DNA from: Molanna angustata | Taxonomy: Eukaryota > Arthropoda > Insecta > Trichoptera > Molannidae | Direction of reading: 5' to 3' | DNA length: 64,000 nt | NCBI GenBank assembly: GCA_963576475.1 | Contig: OY754968.1 | Coordinates: forward strand, 19,764,734-19,828,733 | Part shown: positions 45,185 to 58,665 of the stretch, in pieces | Layout of the letters: every line of letters starts with the position of its first letter | How positions within the stretch are numbered: position 1 is the first letter of the stretch | Translations under genes and position numbers: made by a program | The notes under the pieces: generated by a model | Told to the model about the DNA's origin: nothing | The model's database searches: none | Seen by the model: the letters and a program-made list of their open reading frames with translations, nothing else

Positions 45185-45262
45185 AAAAATAGAGAAGTAT
45201 GGCGATCGATTCTCTCTGCTTACCTCATAAGAGACATGGCGTGATGGTATGTATATAAAACT
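45185..45262 (+). repeat. RTE-type 3' tail
   Basis: CGATTCTCTCTGCTTACCTC then GACATGGCGTGATGGTATGT. Same tail as at 24,640-24,715 and 53,970-54,020. Just downstream (45,267-45,345) GCCAAATGTA-type words repeat three to four times. Confidence 0.55.
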
Positions 45263-45345
45263 TTATGTTGCCAAATGTATGCCAAATGCCAAATGTATTA
45301 AATTGGTAGGTATGCCAAATGTAGTAAATTAGTAGGTACTTACGT

Positions 45346-47080
45346 TTTTTTTAAGTAATAATAATACTTAATAACATTTTTTGAGACACTAACTACCTGC
45401 TGAAGATAATTATTTACGTGAGTGCATAGTATAGTACAACATATTATATCATAATCGAATGTCAATTACGTGTGTCAATTAATTATACCTACATTTATTT
45501 GTGAATGTAGCGTAAGAACTACGTTGGAGAGTATTTTAAATTATCTACACATACCTATAATATTAAATATTAAGTAGTAAATTTTACTATCCCCAATCCC
45601 GCTTATAGCGTTGTATTTAAGAAAGTATACTTACATAAAAAGAACAGGTACCTATATGAATATACCTAATCACTGATTTTTGAAGACAGTTTTGTGAGTT
45701 AATGATGATATTATTTTTATGTAAAGTCACTTTTATCTTATTTTGTACCTATACATACTTCAAAATGATATTATTCTAGAATTTGTTTCCATAAAAAATA
45801 TACTGCTTGTACAATTGATTCTAAAAGACAAAAAAAGCAAAAGTAATTAGGGAAATTCATTACTGATATCAATAAATATAGATCATCATTTGAGAAAATG
45901 TATTAATTTTTCTGTATAATTAATACATGAATATGTTTCTCAATAATAATATAGTCTAATAATATGGGTCGCCTCTGTATAACGCCATCCTACTCTATTG
46001 AACATCCCTAACTTATTTCTTATACATATGGTATAAGATATATACAGGCTCAATAAATATTAATTTGTTTATCGCTTCCCATAGATTGAATTCTTCACAG
46101 ACAACTTCATATTTCGATTTTATCTATATCTCACTCAACCGTCCAAAGGTAATCATTATACGAATCGGAATTTGTTTGGCGTTTTGTTAAAAAACGCAAG
46201 CATAAATTAATACAGTCGATTTAATACGCCTAATTGGTTAAAGTCGAAGATTCCCACCCACCTTAGGCTAATATTCCCCATCAATAATAATATTTATCAT
46301 GACGTGTAAACGAATAAACGAATCTAGATGAATATCGCAGACAAAACATGGATTTTATAACCTTGTGGGTCTTCCGACAAAAATATAACGCATAGATCCA
46401 TAAATACATTGGTATGTATACTTTATTATTTATTTCAAAACTATTGGGAAAATCTGTTATGAAAAAAATATTATCCTTTAAATGTCAGAAAATAGTAAGT
46501 GCTTTTACCTACTCACTTAATTCATAAGCAAATGGAAATTTAAATCTCAAAATTTAAAATCGGTGACCAAATGTTTATGTACCTAGTTATTAAATAAACT
46601 ACAATGTAGTTACTAACTTCACTACCAATTTAAAGTAATTATGTAAATTTAAGTTACATTTTATTCAAACTACTAGTACAAGTGTGTTACTTAGTATACC
46701 AACCACTTAACATAATATAGGTATAGATCTAAGGTTTTTGTTGATCCTTTAAATGCATACAGGTGAAGAAAGAAATAAAATTACGCATCTATAAATTTAA
46801 CATTAAATATAATATTAAATAAGTATATGAATTATATGCGGATTATTGCTTTTTTTCTATAATTTATTATTCATCATAATATTATGCACCGTAACAACTA
46901 TCAAAGAACAGGAATGCAAAAATGTATCGCTAAAAACTGAATCAGTCCTAATTTATAAAATCGAATCAATCACCTTTTCTCTTTGAAACATAGTCCAGAT
47001 ATTCGACAAGCACTAGGGATATTCGCAAAAAATACAATTCATCGTTGAGCGAATAGAGCATTACGGAGTCTGGAAAAATT
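45346..47080. other. AT-rich stretch, no gene seen
   Basis: No coding or repeat feature recognised. Confidence 0.55.
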
Positions 47081-47084
47081 TCCT

Positions 47085-47250
47085 TTTTGTTTCTGGGCCA
47101 AATATTAAACGGTGCCCAAAGTGTGAGTTGCGATCTAGGAGCGGAGCGGCGATGCCCCGAGGGCGTCACTAAACGGCGCATTAGTCGGACTAATAGAGCG
47201 GCCGCCTGTCATTATCGCGCCGCTCGCTACACGATGCCGATGATTGCAAC
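47085..47250. promoter_or_regulatory. GC-rich island, candidate conserved element
   Basis: GGAGCGGAGCGGCGATGCCC, AACGGCGCATTAGTCGGACT and AGAGCGGCCGCCTGTCATTA are GC- and CpG-rich words in AT-rich DNA, not repeated in the window. Open frames cross it, but none has recognisable motifs. Possible enhancer, promoter or small exon. The assignment is inference only. Confidence 0.25.
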
Positions 47251-47747
47251 CAAGACTTACACCTTTACCAACGTTTTTCAAAATGTTTTATATCGCATAC
47301 TCAAACTTCACGGCTCGACTTTGCTTCTAAACCACAATGTCTTTTTTTGCCGATAGGATCATATTTTGTGGACACACGTGGGTTAACAGAGCTTGTTATT
47401 CTTTTTCCTTTGCTTTATGACTGTGAATGGTAGCTACACTCAATAGTCGACTGCCACCATGTAGGATGGTATGAGCAGATCAAAGGTTTGTAGATCTTAT
47501 AGCAGACTTGGCTGAATTTTCTACCCTCCATCACTATTTCCATTATTATTTATTTAATAATTTACGGCACATATTGCCCTTTACAAACATACATAAAAAA
47601 ACACACATTGAAAACAATATCACAGAAACTAAAACAATAATAATCTAAGCCAAAAAAGAAAAACTTATCCATATACTTCCATAATAAAATGAAAAAATAT
47701 GTCTATAAAATAATTTAATTTCTATCTTATTTCCATTATATAGTACT
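47251..47747. other. Stretch with no gene seen
   Basis: No feature recognised. Becomes AT-rich toward the start of the next element. Confidence 0.5.
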
Positions 47748-48310
47748 AGCTGACCCGGCGAACTTCGTACTGCCGAACAGTCAATGGATGTCGTGTGAAC
47801 TTTTTGCTAAACTTAATTTAAGATATAAATAACGTAATAAAATGAATAAAAAAAAATATTTAGTTCCAAAGTTCATTTGGATATGGTAATAATAATATAT
47901 ATAAAAAAATCATGAAAACTTTTTAATTTCCGAAATAAAAAAGAATTACATAAGCCATAATTACATAACAATATTAATACAAAATACAATAAAAGGTAAA
48001 TTAAAATAACTTTATTTGTCAAATAGTTCCTAAATTCCTTCTATATCCTTCCGTGACCTCCTTTTCCTCATTGCTATGATTAGTGTTATTTTTATTATTC
48101 ATTTATTTTTAAACTCTCTTTTCATTTTTTTCTCTTTGTAATTTTTTTATATTTCTTAATCTTATATGTTATTTTTTATCAATTTATTTCTCACTTAATT
48201 AGTACTGTACCAATTTAACTAAGAGACTTCACGTTGCTCGGGTTGGTTGGAAGAAATTGCCTTATGGCAATAAACCTGCCTTTGTACACATGTACATAAA
48301 TTATATAAAT
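47748..48310 (+). mobile_element. Non-autonomous retroelement, about 560 bp
   Basis: It starts at TAGCTGACCCGGCGAACTTC, a word I recall as common at the start of interspersed repeats in insects. It ends with TTCACGTTGCTCGGGTTGG, the stem ATTGCC-TTAT-GGCAAT (48,256-48,271) and AAACCTGCC. The distal half is repeated on the minus strand at 480-722. No protein is encoded. Probably a SINE-like or internally deleted LINE product mobilised by the LINE whose tail it shares. Confidence 0.55.
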
Positions 48311-48454
48311 AAATAAATACAAACAAAAAATATATCAATATTTGGTACTTGGATATATTGCCTAACTAAGCAAAAGCCTGTTCCGAGGCAAATTTAAAAT
48401 TAAATTTCCTTTTAATTTTTTTCCGTTTATTTTTCCGATATTTTAATAATTTAA

Positions 48455-48692
48455 TTTTTGATCGAAAGTTCTTGATGGAATTCCATTAAAATTTCTAAAA
48501 TTTTTAATAAACATAAATAATAAATAAAACGTTTATAACTTAATTCCACTGTTTATTGACTACAACATATAACCGGTTTCGTGCTAAGCACATTTTCATG
48601 TAGTCTACTTGACTGTTTGTAGGTTGAAGTCTAAATAAACAGTGGAATTAAGTTACAAACGTTTTTTTTTTTATTTTTAATGTTTATTAATA
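48455..48692 (-). mobile_element. Penelope-like foldback fragment
   Basis: Arms AACTTAATTCCACTGTTTAT (48,538-48,557) and its complement (48,633-48,652) continue outward with weaker pairing to about 48,498 and 48,692. Between them lies GACTACA...TGTAGTC (48,558-48,605) around CCGGTTTCGTGCTAAGCACA. On the minus strand this reads as TGAAAATG, a GTGC-TTA-GCAC hairpin and GAAACCGG. It shares the proximal part with 6,175-6,400. The structure fits inverted terminal pieces of a Penelope-like element. Confidence 0.5.
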
Positions 48693-49695
48693 GTTATACT
48701 AATAATTATAATAAACATTAATTAATAGATATTTTAATAGTTATTCTTCTATTTGGGGCGGAGACGAATCATCTAACAAATAAGAGATCATTACAATTGG
48801 TCTAGCCATTCTTTAGTTATGTATAAATAGTGTAACTAATCCGACATTGTTTTATTATTAGATTATAATAATAAAATATTTATTGAGATAACAAAGGCAC
48901 TTTTTATACTTATATATAGAATACAAAAACGCAAAAGAAAACAGGAGGATATATTTAAATGAACAAATTTTAAAATCTTAAAAGGAATAATGCATAAATA
49001 TGTACCTATGTTACGACGAGCTTCTCGATGTTAATAGAAGCCATTCAGATAATGCTTTCAATTTTACGGGTAATCGCATGTGTTTGTTTGCCTTTACTTT
49101 TAACAAACTTCAACTAATATCTACTTGAGAGAATTATTACAACTAATGTGTAGGTAACTATCAGTCTCTTACAAATATCAAATAATACAAAAATCGTTAA
49201 TTTCCATAGAATTCTTATATTGAAGTAGGTATGTGTCAAATATAATTTTTAGACCCTTTATTCGATGGTCAAAAATGTTTGAGTACCATTATCCCACACA
49301 TAAGAGCGGCTCTCTCAACGCGGCATCAATCTTTAATCGTCTTGATACTAGGTTAGGTGGATCAAATAATAATTTATCTCAAAATATCTATAAACAGCAG
49401 TCGATTGTCCGTTAGCTTCACACCTAAAACATGAAGGTTAAATGGGATTAATAGGTTCATACCGACTTAAACTATCATAAGGTAAAATATATATTTTAAA
49501 TAAGTAATATATAACAAACAGGATTTTGGTGATACCCAAGTATGACGTACTTCGTAACTATTCAAGTTATTAAAAGTGGGAAATTTTCTGGATTATTTTT
49601 ACAATCTGTTGGACAAAATAATGAACCTGTAAAAATATAAAACAAACCTATGAATATTGCATAAATAGTTTCTTCACAATGTAAAACACAAATTA
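48693..49695. other. AT-rich stretch, no gene seen
   Basis: No coding or RNA feature recognised. Confidence 0.55.
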
Positions 49696-49699
49696 TAAA

Positions 49700-49860
49700 A
49701 AAAATATCTCAATAGAGACGAAGTTGAAATTATATATTCATAGGAGAACTAGGCACCTACAGAGTTTACGTAATCACCTGGTTTATGTGACCGTCAATTA
49801 TGTCTTTTTACTGACTTATCATACAAAATTTTGAAAACTCTATAGGTATAGAATTTTGAA
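49700..49860 (+). repeat. Dispersed repeat family R1, copy 3
   Basis: ATAGAGACGAAGTTGAAATT, AGGCACCTACAGAGTTTACG and GTCAATTATGTCTTTTTA correspond in order to 1,846-1,980, with a deletion of the GACCTGTCATCGG block. Confidence 0.55.
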
Positions 49861-50135
49861 ACGTCGCCATATATGGAGTAACGACGTTATTTTTTTTAAC
49901 GCCATATATTTAGAAATTGTTTCGGATTCAATACCTATGACAGGTCCACATGCATCTAACAATGCCTATGCTAATATTCCAGAAGTCATATTGAGATATT
50001 ATAAAGTTTGTCAAAACATTCACTTCCGACAAGAAAAACATCCAATGTACCTGTATGATTATACCTATATTTGATCATAAAATATTATAATATTCAGTTC
50101 CTCCCCCATCTCCCTCATTATCCTTGTTGCTTTTG

Positions 50136-50708
<573 letters not shown>

Positions 50709-50747
50709 ATTATTAAGTATTTTGGGGATAACCCGCGTCAAATTCTG

Positions 50748-51717
<970 letters not shown>

Positions 51718-51746
51718 CATATTTCACCCGTGAAAACATCAAATAT

Positions 51747-53295
<1,549 letters not shown>

Positions 53296-53299
53296 TATG

Positions 53300-53827
53300 T
53301 AGTTCAGCAATGAAGTTCACCACCGATTCCTAATGTAGTATAGACTGGTGTGTGTGTGTGTGTGTGGAATAACACATGTATCGTGCTTCCTTTTAGCCGA
53401 GATGAAGATGCTTAGGTGGATGTGCGTCATCACAAGGAGAGACAACATTCTTAATGAACATGTGAGAGGTATCCTGGGCGTACGCGATGTCTCCGATAAG
53501 CTGATGGAAAGTAAACTGGGGTGGTCCGGACACGACTAGCGAGTTCCCGGCAAAAGACCAAAAGGGTGTCCCAAAAGACGATGGAAGAGCTTGGTGGCGG
53601 AGGATATGCGGGCATGTAATGTCTCTGAGGACGATGCTCAGGATAGTACGAAGTGGAGGAGCGGAGTAAGGAGAGCTAACCCCACCACCATGTGAGATAA
53701 AAGTTGAGGAGGAGAGAGAGAGAGAGAAAGTCGTGCTACCTTTTATAAGGTAAGGCACACTCGCACACTTGTCGCTGGTTACGCCACATTGTGGAATGTG
53801 CCATGATGGTGTGAATGAATTATTCAA
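53300..53827 (+). repeat. Dispersed repeat family R2, split copy
   Basis: The left part (53,300-53,395: TTCAGCAATGAAGTTCACCACC, a TG microsatellite) and the right part (53,731-53,827: GCTGGTTACGCCACATTGTG, TGGTGTGAATGAAT) match the continuous copy at 5,165-5,355. The RTE fragment between them is a later insertion. Confidence 0.65.
53396..53730 (+). pseudogene. RTE-clade 3' fragment with target-site duplication
   Basis: The frame reads EMKMLRWMCVITRRDNILNE, HVRGILGVRDVSDKLMES and SGHD to a stop. Then, in the same frame, come PGKRPKGCPKRRWKSLVAED and MRACNVSEDDAQ. This is the C-terminal domain of RTE-type elements. A GAGAGAGA-rich tail follows at 53,706-53,729. The flanks TCGTGCTTCCTTTTA (53,381-53,395) and TCGTGCTACCTTTTA (53,731-53,745) are a 15-bp duplication with one mismatch. 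A 335-bp, heavily 5'-truncated insertion. Confidence 0.85.
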
Positions 53828-53964
53828 ATTATTGTATTATTTTATTTTTATTTGGAAAGCAAACAGGATACAATGCTATAAGAATAAATATAATATGACT
53901 TAAACAGTAAGGTAAGTTCATTGTACCGCAATAATATGTTTTTACCCCAATAACTTATTTATTT

Positions 53965-54430
53965 ACATACATACCATCACGCCGTATCCCTACTTGGGGT
54001 AGGCAGAGAGGACCGAACGCCAGACACCTCTATCTTGACATACATGTTTTGCCTCATTTACATCCATGCATCGCGTAATACATGCTCTCCTATTATTCTG
54101 ACTTCGTATACTACCATCTTTCAAAATCTCATTTATATGATCATGCCATCTCTTTCTCGGGCGGCCATGACCTCTCATTCTCTTTTCAGCCTTGTATACT
54201 TTCTTTGTCAGGCGCTCATCGTTCATTCTTTCCACATGTCCGAACCATCGTAGTGTATTTACTCTCATTCTACTCACAATATCTCTTTCAATCTTGCATT
54301 CTCGTCTGATGTCCACATTCATTCTACCATTCTTGATCATTCTACCGCACATTCGTCTTAGGGACCTCATTTCCACAGCGTTAATTTTACTTTCATGCAT
54401 CTTCTGCCATATCCATGTCTCACTTGCATT
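53965..54430 (-). pseudogene. RTE-clade C-terminal fragment and 3' tail
   Basis: An open 136-codon minus frame: KINAVEMRSLRRMCGRMIK, NTLRWFGHVERMNDERLTKK, GHGRPRKRWHDHINEILKDG and VCQDRGVWRSVLSAYPK to the stop at about 53,990. The 3' part is CCCCAAGTAGGGATACGGCG, then TGATGGTATG, shared with 24,640-24,715 and 45,185-45,262. It retains no RT or endonuclease domain. Of the RTE pieces here it is among the best preserved. Confidence 0.8.
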
Positions 54431-55330
54431 TGACTGATTAAATAATCGTAAGTTTAAAAGTATTTATATATTATCTATTTGTGTTATATATAATAACAAT
54501 ATTGTGTGTATATGTAGGTGAGATATATTATGAATGAATATGATTGTAGCATATACTGTTTATCGAATTGTTATAATTTGCATGTTCTGAAATCTACTAT
54601 ATCGAAATGTTTAAAGTATGAATTGTAGTTGGAGCAACTTCGTCTAATGTAATTATTTTGTGAGTAGTTTGTGTTACGTCGGTCGACACAAAACAAAAAC
54701 TGAGATCTATAATTAAATTGCGTGTGGGCAGTAAAAATTTAATTTAGAAAGTAAGTAAGGCTAGTCTACAATGCACGGTTATGCATAATTTTGTGAAGGT
54801 AGGTACATCATTTCTATAATTGTTCGTCTGTTTTCAAGAATACAAATTAGAACATTTAGTATTAAAAATTGTTCTTGGTAGCCAACAGCAACAAACGGAC
54901 AAGTTAATTTTCCCGTGCATGTGTAATTAATAATATATTTTTTACATCGTCCAAATTTAATTTCAGACTACGCCCGGGTGTGTTGTGTAGGTAGAGATAT
55001 AAGAAACACGTTCTATCGTAGGAGGATGTCGATAAAAGGTTGTTATCGGGTGTGCGTGAAGTATGATGGGAGAATCCTGAGGGATGCTGCGGTAGAGTTG
55101 GGGAGAGGAGAAGACAAGCCATTAGTCCAGCTAATAACATAGCGGCGCCTCTTAGTTTCACACCTCGGTCCAGACATACCAACCAAAGGGCGGCTCAACA
55201 TATATAATATTATAAAAATATACATAATATTATGTACTTTAAATTTTATTGTTGTATTGCATCTCGGGCAATTATCAGGTATTATGCCAAATATTAATAA
55301 ATTACGCACGCACCTAATAACTCACATATC
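54431..55330. other. No gene seen; part moderately GC-richer
   Basis: 54,960-55,190 is less AT-rich (GATGCTGCGGTAGAGTTGGG, AACATAGCGGCGCCTC) but has no coding motif or repeat match in the window. Confidence 0.45.
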
Positions 55331-55334
55331 CAGA

Positions 55335-55730
55335 ATGAAAACACAATTCTTGAAACACTCAAAGATACGCCTTTATATTGTACACGAAAAATATGATAAA
55401 AACACAATAAATTCATGAAAAACTCAGACATACGCCTTTATATTGAACACAATAAATATAATAATGAAAACACAATTCTTGAAACACTCAGAGAGACGCC
55501 TTTATATTGAACACAATAAATATAATGAAAACACAATTCTTGAAACACTCGGAGAGACGCCTTTATATTGAACACAATAAATATAATGAAAACACAATTC
55601 TTGAAACACTCGGAGAGACGCCTTTATATTGAGCACAATAAATATAATGAAAACACAATTCTTGAAACACTCGGAGAGACGCCTTTATATTGAGGACAAT
55701 AAATATAAAGAAAACACAATTCTTGAAACG
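55335..55730. repeat. 61-bp tandem repeat, about seven units
   Basis: ATGAAAACACAATTCTTGAA starts at 55,335, 55,464, 55,525, 55,586 and 55,647, with a diverged second unit near 55,397 and a partial last one at 55,708. The period is 61 bp in the regular part. Units also carry ACACTCGGAGAGACGCC and TTTATATTGAACACAATAAA. The first two units differ most. ACTCGGAGAGACGCC equals 15 bases of the right terminal repeat of the composite pogo-type element. Confidence 0.85.
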
Positions 55731-56200
55731 ATTCGATTACCTAATGTTCTACAATAGACTGATATAGGTTAATACCTTTTATAAACAGTGAAACTAAAAC
55801 AAATATATTATTCTAAGTCATTAGGATTTTTACCAAGTGTTGTCTAAATAAATAAAAGAAACAAACAATAACAAACTAAATAAATGTTGAATTATATTTT
55901 CACATCCATTGATAGTATTTTATAAAAAAAATCCTGTCCAGGAAAAAACACAAACAAAGAGGGATTGTTTATTAAGTACCTCCCATATCAAATTTCAATT
56001 TTTCAACTCAACACTTATATTATTTATTTCTTCGGTTTATATTATGTAATGTTACTATAAAGCATTCCTTAGTAACATCTGCCTAAAAGGGAAAATACAT
56101 TAGGTATATGCCACTCCTAACATCAACATGGTCTTATGTCAGAAATAGTCGAATTCGATTTCAAATATTTTTTATTCAAATGAAATATATTTATTACGAA
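55731..56200. other. AT-rich stretch, no gene seen
   Basis: No feature recognised. Confidence 0.55.
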
Positions 56201-56209
56201 TTAACTGAC

Positions 56210-56830
56210 CGATGAAATCATTCGAGTTATTGCTCGGCCGTAATAAAGAATTACCTAATGCCAAGCCACCAGCAAATTAAAAACGGTCAATTTTTTTTAG
56301 TCGAATATACATGAGGCGACTCACGGCGGTCTTGTCATTGCGAGTATTTTCTAAATTTATAATAGACACTTTGAATATTAAATATGACAAATATTAAAAT
56401 ATATTCATCGATTGCGTTCGTAAATCTATTAACAGACATCATCACGTCCGTCGGGCAGCGAGGTCCAAAGACAAATTACAAAAATACTGTAAAACGTATT
56501 GTAATTTACACTATACGGGAGCCCGAGACTTAATTAGTTTCTATAAAAAAGTGGCCCGAAGTAATGTTACCTCCACGGGCCGCCATTGCCCCGCGGGTCG
56601 AGTAATTAGTCTTACCATGTAATTATCAGCGGCGGGGGCCGTAAATAATAAAGGTGAGACGCTCAGCGGCGGTGCGTGCTGCGAGTGACTCTCGAATGGA
56701 TTTATTTTTAAAATCGATTATCATAATATGGCTGCCCTCTCACAACTTCGCCAAACTATTGTCTGGAATCTCTTCGCGCTATGCATAATTATCGAATTAA
56801 ATTTGTGAATATTTATTATGCGATACGCTT
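56210..56830. promoter_or_regulatory. Candidate conserved regulatory region
   Basis: A long non-repetitive stretch mixing CpG-rich words (CACGGGCCGCCATTGCCCCG, TCAGCGGCGGGGGCCG) with homeodomain-type core sites (TTAATTAG 56,530, GTAATTAG 56,602, GTAATTAT 56,619) and ATCGATT words. No frame of useful length is open. The look is that of a developmental enhancer or conserved non-coding element, but conservation cannot be tested from one sequence. Confidence 0.3.
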
Positions 56831-57225
56831 ATTTTTTATCAATGAAAATCTGATCGTGTTGACTGGAATCGAAATCACATACTTATGAATAATGGTCATC
56901 AAAAACCGCGGAGAAAAAAATTGTACATAATAATTAATTTAAATCGAAGAAAGCAGAAAGCCTTTTTGGCTCAACTTTCATACAAATAATGAAATGTTTA
57001 AGATATAACTTAAAGCTGAAAGGAGAAAAAAAATATTTGATTTACAAAACTTCGTTTAAAAATCAATTTTCTTGATATCTTTAACGGAATTCAAGTTTTT
57101 TTTTTCATTTTTCTCTCAGTGAGCAGCACATTCAAACCTTGTTTCAACCGGTTTCATAAAACTTTAATAGCTATATAATAAAAATATATGGACTCAATTT
57201 GCCCTATCTACTTATTTTACGGATC
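56831..57225. other. AT-rich stretch, no gene seen
   Basis: No feature recognised. Confidence 0.5.
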
Positions 57226-57228
57226 AGA

Positions 57229-57383
57229 CCCCCTAGACAACGTGTCATTTAGCTCAAGAAACGAAACAAGAAAAGATAACTCAATGTATGGAAGTGACAT
57301 TCGTCACGTGTCTTGACTGACAACTGTCACTTCCATGCATTGAGTTTTCTTTTCTTGAGCTAAATAACATGTTGTCTAGGGGG
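57229..57383. mobile_element. Foldback MITE, about 155 bp
   Basis: CCCCCTAGACAACGTGTCAT with TTAGCTCAAGAAA on the left pairs with the complement of TTTCTTGAGCTAAATAACAT with GTTGTCTAGGGGG on the right. The inner segments ACTCAATGTATGGAAGTGAC and TCACTTCCATGCATTGAGT also pair. The whole segment folds on itself, leaving a ~30-base loop. The left arm has about ten extra bases. The target duplication is not clear. Confidence 0.75.
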
Positions 57384-57709
57384 ACAAGTACATTATTAAT
57401 TTATATTATGTAATATAGTCAATTCAAATTAATGGACAAATAGTAAACAGTGTATAGTATATTATTTTTTTATACTTTTTTTTTAAATGTTAATCAAGTA
57501 ATTATTTTATCTTATTTATTTATGAACACTTTCTTAGTCTATTACCAAATTGCAATTTCTTCCATCTAAACAATATTTCCACCCCGCAGAAGCAGTCATT
57601 GAGTAAAACATAAAATTAAATTATTTTTTCCCTTCTGGAAAACGATCCATTGCCAAAATTTGTCCCTTTGTATATAATATAATTCATTTTATTTGTTTTC
57701 AATTTAGTT

Positions 57710-58150
57710 GTTTTTTTTTTATTTTTTTTTATTTATTTTATTAATAAAGAATATAATTACAATAAACATATTATTTTGCCTAATCCCTTAAGGGGATTTT
57801 TGGCTGTGATCTTAATTGTAACAATTTTATAATATACACATATATACATATAAACTTCAATTAAAAACTAATATTGTACCTACATGTATTTATATGCTAC
57901 ATTTTTCCTACAAAGTCCGGAACAACCCGCGCTCACCCCTTAGATCAACCATCGAGGATTTTTGTGTAATATATATCCTTTGGCTTTCTTTTTGAATTCC
58001 TCGATGGATCCACACTGCTTCAAGCTGGCAGGCATGGGGTTCCAGACCTTGGGCAGCAGCACATCTTCGGTCCTACGTCCATAGTCATTGTTGAATTTGT
58101 TTGTACGTAAAAGTTTGTTGGTCACTGATCTAGTTTGTCTGTCGTGTGTT
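57710..58150 (-). pseudogene. CR1/Jockey-type LINE, 3' end
   Basis: The minus frame ends with RQTRSVTNKLLRTNKFNNDY, GRRTEDVLLPKVWNPMPASL and EEFKKKAKGYIL. This is the conserved end of the ORF2 protein of CR1/Jockey-type LINEs (G-R-R ... P.VWN.LP). The ~230-bp 3' UTR carries an AATCCCCTTAAGGGATT hairpin (57,780-57,796) and ends in an A-rich tail (57,711-57,747 complement). No RT domain remains. The N-terminal part of the open frame upstream is not homologous and probably belongs to flanking DNA. Confidence 0.65.
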
Positions 58151-58231
58151 ATGAGTAGTCTGTTTGAAAGTAATATCCAGATGGCTGAAAAATCAACAGT
58201 CAAAATTAAGAGTGAAATCAATATTATAATG

Positions 58232-58330
58232 TCGACCTTCGTGTAGATATTTGACCGCTGAACAAAGGGTACGGGGGTAGATTCCCGGTGGAGACACATA
58301 TTTTAATTGTGTTTTCAGTCTGGATAAGTG
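58232..58330 (+). mobile_element. Possible SINE head
   Basis: GGGGTAGATTCCCGGTGGAG resembles a decayed polymerase III box B followed by a short conserved-looking body. No box A is clear. Weak call. Confidence 0.25.
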
Positions 58331-58439
58331 AAACGATGGAAATCATAAGACTCCAGAATATGGCAACTTATTAATGGGTGCGAGCTTATAATATTTGACG
58401 ACATCATCAGTTATTATTTGTTCAAAATAACATAATACA

Positions 58440-58665
58440 TGCCTCCCCTTTCGACATCATTGTTTCCCTATCACTCGCCAACCTGTGCCGTTGATCTCCT
58501 GCAACTCGCTTTATGTCATCAGACCATCTTACTTGTGGCCTGCCCGGGTTTCTACGGTCAGTTCTCGGTCGCTACTCCAGGGTACGTTTTGTCCATCGTT
58601 CATCTGCTGTTCTAGCTATATGGCCAGCCCAAATCTATTTTATTTGAAAGAAGTTTGATATTGAA
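58440..58665 (-). pseudogene. RTE-clade C-terminal fragment
   Basis: The minus strand reads LGWPYS (from LGWAGHIA-type), RWTKRTLE-like and RPGRPQVRW-like words in shifting frames, ending near GAGATCAACGGCACAGGTTG. The nucleotide order matches the post-RT domain seen at 32,462-33,015. Heavily mutated. Confidence 0.5.
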
